Shown here: piece after piece, positions 1-5,194 of the stretch
How positions within the stretch are numbered: position 1 is the first letter of the stretch
How the letters are laid out: every line of letters begins with the position of its first letter
Notes under the pieces: model-generated
Seen by the model: only the letters and a program-made list of their open reading frames with translations
What the model was told of the DNA's origin: nothing
Databases searched by the model: none
Program-made: the position numbers and the translations under genes
From: Dehalococcoidia bacterium
GTDB lineage: Bacteria > Chloroflexota > Dehalococcoidia > GIF9 > AB-539-J10
NCBI GenBank assembly: GCA_029859145.1
Contig: JAOUDT010000099.1
Span: 1 to 5,194, forward strand
DNA length: 5,194 bases
Reading direction: 5' to 3'

Positions 1-1043
1 CCACGGTCAATATTCCGGACACGGTGGGCTATGCTACTCCCCAGGAATTCGGCAGTCTGATCCGGGGCATACTGGGCAACGTGCCTAACATCGGCAAGGC
101 TGTGGTCAGCGTGCATTGCCATGATGACTTGGGGTTGGCTGTGGCTAATAGCCTCGAGGCGATAAGGGTAGGTGCGCGGCAGGTCGAATGTACGATTAAC
201 GGAATCGGTGAGAGAGCCGGCAACGCTTCTATGGAAGAGATTGTCATGGCTCTAAGAACTCGCCGGGATTTCTTCAAACTCACCACTAATATCGATACGA
301 CGCAAATCTACCGAACAAGCCGGCTGGTCAGCGAGCTGACCGGTTTCGCTGTCCAGCCTAACAAAGCCATCGTGGGAGCCAACGCCTTCCGTCATCAGTC
401 GGGTATCCATCAAGATGGCGTGCTCAAAAGGTCCATAACTTATGAGATTATGGACCCTCAGTCGGTGGGCATTCCTTCAAGTAGTCTGGTGCTGAGCAAG
501 GTGAGCGGCCGGCATGCCTTCAAAGAGAGATTATCCGAGCTGGGCTACAGCTTGAGCGAAGAGGATTTGAACCGCGCCTTTCAGGGCTTCAAGGCGCTGG
601 CGGACAAGAAAAAGGATGTCACAGACAGAGATATTGAATCTCTGATAGCCGAAGAACTGCGTACCGTTACGGAGGTGTATCATCTTGACCATGTGGAAGT
701 CTCCTGCGGTGACCACAATATTCCTACGGCGACAGTCAGGCTCATCAGTCCGGACGGGCAGATTTTGGCTGATGCTGCTCTGGGCACAGGTCCTGTGGAT
801 GCTGTATATAAGGCCATAAACCGCATAGTCGGGATACCTAATAGACTCACGGAGTTCACTGTTAAGTCAATTACCGAGGGGATAGATGCCATTGGAGAGG
901 TCTTGATAAGGATTGAAAGCGAGGGTGTAACCTACACCGGGCGTGGCGCCGCCACCGACATTATTGTGGCCAGCGCCAAGGCATATATGAACGCCCTGAA
1001 TCGGCTTTTGGCTGGTAGAGTATGCAGGAAAGGAGAAATTTAG
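1..1043 (+). CDS. leuA: 2-isopropylmalate synthase, C-terminal two-thirds (5' end outside window)
   Basis: The enzyme condenses acetyl-CoA with 2-oxoisovalerate to give 2-isopropylmalate, the committed step of leucine synthesis, in the cytoplasm. The frame is open from base 3 and its first residues, TVNIPDTVGYATP, are the conserved end of a TIM-barrel strand, so the GTG at base 24 is internal and not a start. Visible hallmarks are the metal-binding HCHDD motif (bases 114-128), GIGERAGNASMEE soon after, and SGIHQDGVLK in the linker region, all typical of the long bacterial isopropylmalate synthases. From about base 675 the sequence (YHLDHVEVSCGD through GRGAATDIIVASAKAY) matches the C-terminal regulatory LeuA dimer domain, which binds leucine for feedback inhibition in this family. 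About 346 codons are present of a usual total near 500-520, so roughly 160 N-terminal codons are missing. Homocitrate and citramalate synthases share the fold, but the motif wording favours LeuA. The stop is TAG at 1041-1043. Confidence 0.95.
   Translation, partial: TVNIPDTVGYATPQEFGSLIRGILGNVPNIGKAVVSVHCHDDLGLAVANSLEAIRVGARQVECTINGIGERAGNASMEEIVMALRTRRDFFKLTTNIDTTQIYRTSRLVSELTGFAVQPNKAIVGANAFRHQSGIHQDGVLKRSITYEIMDPQSVGIPSSSLVLSKVSGRHAFKERLSELGYSLSEEDLNRAFQGFKALADKKKDVTDRDIESLIAEELRTVTEVYHLDHVEVSCGDHNIPTATVRLISPDGQILADAALGTGPVDAVYKAINRIVGIPNRLTEFTVKSITEGIDAIGEVLIRIESEGVTYTGRGAATDIIVASAKAYMNALNRLLAGRVCRKGEI
1030..1035 (+). promoter_or_regulatory. Ribosome binding site that fixes the TTG start of the MgtC-family gene
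   Basis: AAGGAG lies inside the last codons of leuA, eight bases before the TTG at 1044. No in-frame ATG occurs until codon 113 of the next gene, so this site is the main evidence for the TTG start. Its position before the leuA stop suggests translational coupling. Confidence 0.75.
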
Positions 1044-1451
1044 TTGAGTTCGTTGCTGCCAATCATAGCGAGGTTTCTGTTGGCTGCTGCCTTGGGGGCG
1101 GGTATTGGTTATCAGCGGGAGCGAGCAGGCAAGGCAGCGGGGCTGCGCACGCACATTTTAGTTAGCTCGGGGGCAGCCCTCTTCACCTTAGCGTCTGTAT
1201 ACGGGTTTGATGGTGCAACGGTTGACATCTCTCGAGTTGCCGCTGGGGTGGTGGTTGGAATTGGTTTTATTGGAGCTGGCGTTATTCTGCGTGGCCAGCG
1301 TGAAAAGGAGGTGGCAGGGCTAACCACTGCTGCTACCATCTGGATAACTGCTGCCATAGGTCTGGCCGCGGGGGCAGGAATGTATTTGATCTCCGTGATA
1401 GCGACCGTGGTCACTGTAGGTGTTTTGTTTCTTCCTAGGGTTCGTGGCTAA
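1044..1451 (+). CDS. MgtC/SapB (YhiD-like) family inner-membrane protein
   Basis: This is a complete 135-residue membrane protein of the MgtC/SapB family. Family landmarks occur in order: GAGIGYQRERAGKAAGLRTH (18-37), GVVVGIGFIGAGVILR (68-83) and GLTTAATIWITAAIGLAAGAG (in 92-112). Four hydrophobic stretches at about 4-24, 38-54, 65-82 and 94-130 fit the MgtC transmembrane domain. The cytoplasmic C-terminal domain of Salmonella-type MgtC is absent, so this is the short single-domain form. MgtC itself is linked to survival at low magnesium and to inhibition of the F1Fo ATP synthase in pathogens; for short forms the role is mostly unknown, and none can be assigned here. The start is TTG, directly after the leuA stop with no gap. 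In-frame TTG codons at 4 and 13 are less well placed behind the Shine-Dalgarno sequence. Cotranscription with leuA is inferred from the spacing. Confidence 0.9.
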   Translation: MSSLLPIIARFLLAAALGAGIGYQRERAGKAAGLRTHILVSSGAALFTLASVYGFDGATVDISRVAAGVVVGIGFIGAGVILRGQREKEVAGLTTAATIWITAAIGLAAGAGMYLISVIATVVTVGVLFLPRVRG

Positions 1452-1462
1452 GACGGTCATTG

Positions 1463-1504
1463 TGGGCTAAGAAGTCCCAACGAGGGCCTTAGCTTAAGGA
1501 TTTT
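1463..1504 (+). terminator. Possible weak terminator or alternative hairpins between the two gene blocks
   Basis: The 83-base gap between the MgtC-family gene and the nuclease gene contains an inverted repeat: 1463-1471 pairs with 1488-1496 (nine pairs, two of them G-T). Inside it CCC (1476-1478) can pair with GGG (1484-1486) around the loop AACGA. An overlapping, mutually exclusive stem, CCTTA (1487-1491) with TAAGG (1495-1499), is followed by A and then TTTT (1501-1504). The stems are short and the T run is only four bases, so a Rho-independent terminator is possible but weakly supported. The rest of the gap shows no clear -10 element. Confidence 0.3.
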
Positions 1505-1520
1505 GACAGCTCTCCGGGCA

Positions 1521-1526
1521 AAGAGG
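1521..1526 (+). promoter_or_regulatory. Ribosome binding site of the SbcD-like gene
   Basis: AAGAGG stands eight bases before the ATG at 1535. It supports that ATG, which also places the DxH metal motif at residues 9-11, the position usual for SbcD/Mre11 proteins. Confidence 0.6.
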
Positions 1527-1534
1527 CGTTTGAT

Positions 1535-2662
1535 ATGCTGAAGATTTTGCACACCGCTGATATTCATCTCGGGGCAAAGTTCTCGGGCCTGGGAGAGAAG
1601 GGCGTCTCTCAACGGGAGCAACTGAGAACTACATTCAAGAATGTTATTGCCACTGCAATAGCTGAGCGTGTAAATATCGTTTTAATTGCGGGAGATTTGT
1701 TCGATTCCAACCAGCAGCCGCAAAAGAATATAGACCTGGTAATAGAGCAATTAAATCTGCTTGGGTCAAATAATATTCCAGTCTGCCTTATCCCCGGCAC
1801 GCATGATTCTCTTGATTCCTCGTCAGTTTATAGAAAAGTTGACTTCGAAGGAAAATGCTCCAATCTAAAAGTCTTTACCGATGAAAATGTGTCCTGTAAG
1901 GAGTATCCCAGCCTCGATTTGACGGTATATGGAAAGCCGAATCTAAGCAACAGGTCATCCATGAGCCCGCTGAAGGGACTCAGACGTTCGACATCAAGTA
2001 AATTACATATTGCCATGGCCCACGGGTCGTTATATATCCCGGAAAAAACAGCCCAGGATGACCATGTCTTCAGGCTGGAAGAAGTCGAAGCCGCTGGCAT
2101 GGATTATCTGGCGCTGGGACACTGGCACCGCGTCTATAGATGCCCGGCAGGACGCCAGGCCTGGTATTCCGGCCCGCCGGAGTGGATATCCGGCCAAACG
2201 GAGAAGGGCGGAGTGCTTTTAGTGAGCCTCTCAGACGGTGGTGAAGTCAAGGTCGACCCCAAGATGCTTGGCCTGCGTGACTACGGCGAAGTGGAGATAG
2301 ATGTCGGTGAAGTCCAGGACCTGCCGATGCTGAAAGCGAGAATCTCCGAAGGGGCAAATCAAAATCTGGTAAGAAAAGTCACATTAAGGGGGCTTCGCGA
2401 TGCCGAACTCATAGTAAATGCTGAGGAATTGGAAGGTGAGTTAGGGGAGAAATTCTTGCATCTCAGTGTTATGGACAGGTCTCATCCGAAGTCCGAAGAG
2501 GTCACAGAGGACGAAGAGCGGCTGATCAGGAACGGATTTATTAGGCTGATGAAGAGGCAAATCCAGAGTTCGGAAGGGGAACAGAGAGAGATTGCTGAAA
2601 GTGCCCTTCAATACGGCGTAGCTCTTCTGGATGGGAAGCTGGACGCGAAGGAAGACCTGTGA
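1535..2662 (+). CDS. SbcD/Mre11-like (YhaO-type) DNA repair exonuclease, metallophosphoesterase
   Basis: This 375-residue protein is predicted to be the nuclease subunit of an SbcCD/Mre11-Rad50-type complex that processes DNA ends with two Mn-type metal ions, in the cytoplasm. The calcineurin-like phosphoesterase motifs appear in order: D9-I-H11 (in LHTADIHLG), GDLFD (53-57, metal-bridging D54), PGTHD (87-91, H90), AHGS (H163) and GHWH (H196, H198). The usual third motif is GNHD with a metal-binding Asn; here residue 89 is Thr, the one clear deviation. After the catalytic domain (to about 235) comes a C-terminal part of roughly 140 residues, acidic and probably helical near its end (AEELEGELGEKF, then EEVTEDEERL), in the place where Mre11 has its capping and Rad50-binding regions. 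The stop overlaps the start of the ATPase gene by one base (TGATG), which strongly suggests a coupled partner. The size is close to YhaO/SbcD proteins (about 380-410). The exact subfamily is not settled by reading alone. Confidence 0.88.
   Translation: MLKILHTADIHLGAKFSGLGEKGVSQREQLRTTFKNVIATAIAERVNIVLIAGDLFDSNQQPQKNIDLVIEQLNLLGSNNIPVCLIPGTHDSLDSSSVYRKVDFEGKCSNLKVFTDENVSCKEYPSLDLTVYGKPNLSNRSSMSPLKGLRRSTSSKLHIAMAHGSLYIPEKTAQDDHVFRLEEVEAAGMDYLALGHWHRVYRCPAGRQAWYSGPPEWISGQTEKGGVLLVSLSDGGEVKVDPKMLGLRDYGEVEIDVGEVQDLPMLKARISEGANQNLVRKVTLRGLRDAELIVNAEELEGELGEKFLHLSVMDRSHPKSEEVTEDEERLIRNGFIRLMKRQIQSSEGEQREIAESALQYGVALLDGKLDAKEDL
2648..2652 (+). promoter_or_regulatory. Ribosome binding site of the ATPase gene
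   Basis: AAGGA lies in the last codons of the nuclease gene, nine bases before ATG 2662 and six before an in-frame GTG at 2659. The ATG, which overlaps the upstream TGA stop by one base, is the better start; the GTG would add only one Met. Confidence 0.55.
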
Positions 2663-4836
2663 TGAGGCTGAAGAGGATCGAGCTCAAAGACTTCAAGAGA
2701 CTCGTCGATTTTCAAGCCCAGTTCAGTCCAGGGATAAACGTGGTCAAAGGTCCCGTGAACGAAGTAGGAAAGTCGACTTTGCTCGAAGGTATCATTGTCG
2801 CCCTTTTCCACAATCCAAAAAGCACTGCGAAAGAGCTGAAGGATTATGCTTCTTGGGGCTCACCCAGACAGTTTCGTACCAATTTGGAATTTGAGGAGGG
2901 AGGGAACAGATACTTGCTGGAGAAGGACTTTGACAAGGGAAGCATCAGGCTTGTTTGCGATAATACCGGAGAAGAGCTCAATACTTTCAAAGAGATTTCA
3001 GCAAAAGTGGCTGAGTTACTGGGAACCAAATCTGACACGCTTTTCTCGTGTTCTTCCTGCATCCGTCAATCCGAGGTAAGCGAAATCTCATCGGGTAAGA
3101 AGCAGATTAGCGAGAGCTTGGAGGAGGTTGTGATGGGAGGCAAGGAAAGTACGTTTGCCTGGCAGGTGGTGCAGAAATTGGATGCCAAAGTTGCCGAGAT
3201 GAAGAAAGGGCTGGACAAAGCCGCAATTAACCCCGGCATCATGGCGAGTCTCAAAAGCAGAATACAGGGTACTTCGCAAAGATGTGGTGATGTTAAGGAG
3301 GAAGTCTCTAAAGTTGAGGCAAAGAGAATCGAGTTGGTGGAAGTGACCAAACAACTGGCTGAGGCGAAAGAACAGTACGAGAATGCCAGGGCTTTGTTAG
3401 AAAAGAACAGACAGCGCAAAGAGATTGAGGCATCTATTCAGAGGTTGACCAAAGACTATGACGGCATAGAGAAATTACTGGGTAGCGCAAAGAAGTTGAG
3501 GGAGGATTCTGAGAGAGCGGGCAAAGCCCTCGGGGCTATAGAAGGACTTGGAGATAAGAAAGAGGCCTCGGAACTCAGAAGGGAGCTGGATGCAATTCAG
3601 AATCGGCATGAAATCATCGAAAAGGACCTAGCCCAGAGGGAAGAGGAACTAGCTGAAGCGAAGAAGAGGTTGGGTAAAAGGAGGTATGTTGTGTTCTTCG
3701 GTTCAGGGAAGGGAATGGCCGCTGCGATAGCAGTATTGGCAGGCGGCATAATTGGAGTTGCAGTTGGCTTATCTTTCCTATTGAGCCTAATAATCCTAGG
3801 TGCAGCTCTTCTGGTGGTAGGTGCGCGGGCAAGAATTGCTATCATTCGAGATAGAACCAACATTTCGGTTGTTGAAGGGCGCATTCAAGATATGAAAAAA
3901 GCTCTCGAGGACATCGGCAGGAACGAGGGAGAGTTGCTGGCCAGAGGGAAATGCAACACGGTCGCTGAGTTCAACGAGAAAGAACGGGAACTCTACGATT
4001 GGCTCGACAAGAGAAATGCAGCGGACCTCCAGCTAAGGGGAGTGCTGGGGAGTAGAACGATTGAGGAGATCGAGGAACGAAAGGCGGAGATAGCGAGGAA
4101 GCTGGCGACGGAGGAGGTAAAACTCACCGATGACTTGAAGCAGACACTTTTGGGCCCCGAAGAGTACGTAGCACTGGAAAGAAAAGTCCAGAGTTTAGGG
4201 AAAAGACAAACTGAGCTTGAGAAGCAAAAGAGCCGCTGTGAGATAATCATCGAGCAGGCAAGATTTAACATAGAGGACCAGATTAGACTGGAAGAGGAAC
4301 TGGAAGCGCTGCAAGAGGCTTTGAAACGCGAAGATAGAAAGATGAGAGTCTATGGGTTAGCCGGCGAATTTCTTTCGCAGGCGAGAGCCGAGGTCCTTTC
4401 GTCAGTTGAGGAAGCTTTGGAGAAAGAAATTGAGAAATATTTGGCTGTCTTTACCAACGGCAAGTATAAGCAAGTCAAAGTTGACAAGGAAGCCCTGGAG
4501 TTCTGGGTATATTCGGATGAGAAAGGCGACTGGGCCAAGCCCGAAGAATTAAGTGGTGGGGCAATCGACGAATTCTATTTGGCCTTTCGGCTTGCCCTGG
4601 CAAAACTGATATTCGGCGATAAGAAGCCACCTTTGATATTAGATGATCCCTTTGTCAATTTTGACTCCCTCCGTCTGGATAGAACGCTGGACTTTTTCAA
4701 AACGCTGGCAGCAGGCTATCAAATCATCATATTAACGCTGGGGAGTTCATATGACAAAGTAGCCGATAACATTATTTTACTGGGTGAAGAAAGGAACAAC
4801 CCGTCGCCCAAGAGCAGACAAAAAGGAGGTGACTAA
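2662..4836 (+). CDS. Rad50/SbcC-like (YhaN-type) ABC ATPase with central membrane hairpin
   Basis: The 724-residue product is a split-head ABC ATPase of the SMC/Rad50 type, predicted partner of the upstream nuclease. The N-terminal lobe has MRLKRIELKDFKRL, then a Walker A region GPVNEVGKST (30-39, K37) and IRQSE (134-138), which sits where Rad50 has its Q-loop. Charged, coiled-coil-like segments run from about 196-340 and 392-560. Between them lie hydrophobic residues 352-388 instead of a CxxC zinc hook. The C-terminal lobe has the ABC signature ELSGGAIDEF (L630-G633), Walker B LILDDPF (D661, D662), D-loop NFDSLRLD (666-673), and ILTLGSSYD (690-698) where a switch histidine would be. A DD Walker B is common in the SbcC/YhaN group. 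At 724 residues it is shorter than SbcC (about 1,000) or YhaN (about 960), mainly through shorter arms. Residue numbers count from ATG 2662. The partner is inferred from gene order; substrate and cellular role are unknown. Confidence 0.87.
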   Translation: MRLKRIELKDFKRLVDFQAQFSPGINVVKGPVNEVGKSTLLEGIIVALFHNPKSTAKELKDYASWGSPRQFRTNLEFEEGGNRYLLEKDFDKGSIRLVCDNTGEELNTFKEISAKVAELLGTKSDTLFSCSSCIRQSEVSEISSGKKQISESLEEVVMGGKESTFAWQVVQKLDAKVAEMKKGLDKAAINPGIMASLKSRIQGTSQRCGDVKEEVSKVEAKRIELVEVTKQLAEAKEQYENARALLEKNRQRKEIEASIQRLTKDYDGIEKLLGSAKKLREDSERAGKALGAIEGLGDKKEASELRRELDAIQNRHEIIEKDLAQREEELAEAKKRLGKRRYVVFFGSGKGMAAAIAVLAGGIIGVAVGLSFLLSLIILGAALLVVGARARIAIIRDRTNISVVEGRIQDMKKALEDIGRNEGELLARGKCNTVAEFNEKERELYDWLDKRNAADLQLRGVLGSRTIEEIEERKAEIARKLATEEVKLTDDLKQTLLGPEEYVALERKVQSLGKRQTELEKQKSRCEIIIEQARFNIEDQIRLEEELEALQEALKREDRKMRVYGLAGEFLSQARAEVLSSVEEALEKEIEKYLAVFTNGKYKQVKVDKEALEFWVYSDEKGDWAKPEELSGGAIDEFYLAFRLALAKLIFGDKKPPLILDDPFVNFDSLRLDRTLDFFKTLAAGYQIIILTLGSSYDKVADNIILLGEERNNPSPKSRQKGGD
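3715..3825 (+). other. Predicted transmembrane hairpin at the hook position of the ATPase
   Basis: Residues 352-388 of the ATPase contain no charged residue and are almost entirely Ala, Gly, Val, Leu and Ile. The run is long enough for two short membrane passes with a turn near residues 369-375. Basic residues flank both ends (K334, K335, R336, K339, R340, R341 and K350 before; R389, R391, R397 after). By the positive-inside rule both ends, and so both ATPase half-domains, would be cytoplasmic. This is the position where Rad50 and SbcC carry the zinc hook. Confidence 0.8.
4822..4831 (+). promoter_or_regulatory. Strong ribosome binding site of the VOC gene
   Basis: AAAGGAGGTG is nearly a full complement of the 16S rRNA 3' end. 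It is embedded in the last codons of the ATPase gene (Lys-Gly-Gly-Asp-stop), with the GGAGGT core eight bases before ATG 4839. It is the strongest Shine-Dalgarno sequence in the window, so the VOC protein may be made at a higher level than its neighbours. Confidence 0.8.
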
Positions 4837-4838
4837 AA

Positions 4839-5194
4839 ATGGGTTATATTTCCCCGACATTGGCCGTAAGGAATATGAAGCAGACGATTCAGTTCTACAG
4901 AGATGCTTTGGGATTCAAGATGGGGATGGCTTTTCCTGATGCTGAGAACCCGGAGTATGTCGACCTATCTAGGGATGGGATGGTCATCATGTTGATACCT
5001 GCCCAGAATATTGGCGTCGGTGCCAAAGAGAAACTGGGCATCGGTGTGAATTTGTATATGCAGATCGACGGGGATATTGATGAATACTACGGCGAATTGA
5101 AAAGCAAAGGCGTTCATATTACAGTTGACATAAAGGACGAACCGTTTGGCATCAGGGATTTTACAGTCGAGGACGTTAATGGATATAAGCTGAC
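4839..5194 (+). CDS. VOC superfamily protein (glyoxalase/bleomycin-resistance fold), 3' end outside window
   Basis: 118 codons are present, and the family's usual length of about 120-135 suggests only the last few are missing. The first beta-alpha-beta-beta-beta unit begins SPTLAVRNMKQTIQFYRDAL with LGF after it, the standard VOC opening (strand, helix with FY, then LGF). The second unit starts near residue 70 (VNLYMQIDGDIDEYY), followed by KSKGVHI and FTVEDVNGYKL (108-118), the usual closing motif. Where metal-dependent glyoxalases have their first two histidine ligands, this protein appears to have Ser5 and Asn71; the final Glu ligand would lie past the edge. This looks more like the metal-free, ligand-binding type (as in bleomycin-resistance proteins) than a glyoxalase I enzyme, but the alignment was made by eye. 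It starts two bases after the ATPase stop, so it is probably in the same operon. Its substrate cannot be assigned. Confidence 0.85.
   Translation, partial: MGYISPTLAVRNMKQTIQFYRDALGFKMGMAFPDAENPEYVDLSRDGMVIMLIPAQNIGVGAKEKLGIGVNLYMQIDGDIDEYYGELKSKGVHITVDIKDEPFGIRDFTVEDVNGYKL

Noticed and set aside
24..1043. Reading the leuA frame as a complete gene starting at GTG 24
   Set aside because: The frame is open to the left edge and the codons before 24 encode conserved LeuA residues, so the gene is cut by the window and GTG 24 is an internal Val.
1503..1508. TTGACA, a perfect -35 match upstream of the nuclease gene
   Set aside because: At the usual 16-18 base spacing there is no -10-like hexamer (the 17-base position reads GCGTTT). 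The nearest AT-rich candidate, around 1531-1537, is too far and overlaps the start codon.
2749..2778. Extra P-loop codon as a frameshift or sequencing artefact
   Set aside because: An artefact would need three extra bases exactly in frame. The flanking protein matches the family on both sides, so a real variant is more likely, although a read error cannot be excluded from sequence alone.
2631..2894. Open frame overlapping the nuclease/ATPase junction
   Set aside because: It lies in another frame over two well-supported genes, its translation is rich in Arg and Lys without recognisable motifs, and it has no clear function or independent start signal.
3049..3060. CxxC as a Rad50 zinc hook
   Set aside because: It lies in the N-terminal head near the Q-loop, not at the apex between the coiled coils, and no other CxxC is present.
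3066..3419. Minus-strand open frame of 117 codons opposite the ATPase gene
   Set aside because: It is a shadow of a long coiled-coil coding region; the translation is Ser/Leu-rich as expected from the antisense of Glu/Lys/Arg codons, with no family motif.

Overview
All five genes in this window lie on the + strand and are tightly packed. The order is: the 3' part of leuA (2-isopropylmalate synthase), a small MgtC/SapB-family membrane protein, an SbcD/Mre11-type (YhaO-like) metallophosphoesterase nuclease, a Rad50/SbcC-type (YhaN-like) ABC ATPase, and the 5' part of a VOC (glyoxalase/bleomycin-resistance fold) protein. Shine-Dalgarno sequences, one TTG start and tight spacing point to a bacterium. 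Base composition looks close to balanced by eye (not counted). A leucine pathway plus an SbcD/YhaN-type pair fits several phyla. An anaerobic Chloroflexota-like host is a guess only; nothing here fixes the taxon.

Bases 1-1451 form one transcriptional block: leuA, with its first third outside the window, followed with no gap by the MgtC-family gene, which starts at a TTG right after the leuA stop codon. The largest intergenic space in the window, 83 bases (1452-1534), follows. It carries overlapping inverted repeats and a short T run that may form a weak terminator, and no convincing promoter.

Bases 1535-4836 hold the most interesting part: a nuclease/ATPase pair joined by a one-base TGATG overlap, the arrangement expected for a Mre11-Rad50 (SbcD-SbcC) complex. 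The ATPase has no zinc hook. At the point between its coiled-coil arms it has about 37 hydrophobic residues with basic flanks, best read as a membrane hairpin. This suggests a DNA-end-processing complex tethered to the cytoplasmic membrane, as in the poorly studied YhaN/YhaO group. Several catalytic motifs depart from consensus: the Walker A loop is one residue longer than usual, the switch (H-loop) histidine is absent, and the nuclease has GTHD where GNHD is usual. A VOC gene begins two bases after the ATPase stop, behind a near-perfect Shine-Dalgarno sequence embedded in the ATPase's last codons, so it is probably in the same operon. It runs off the right edge just before its expected end.

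The genes read as intact and no IS element, CRISPR array, tRNA or rRNA was seen.
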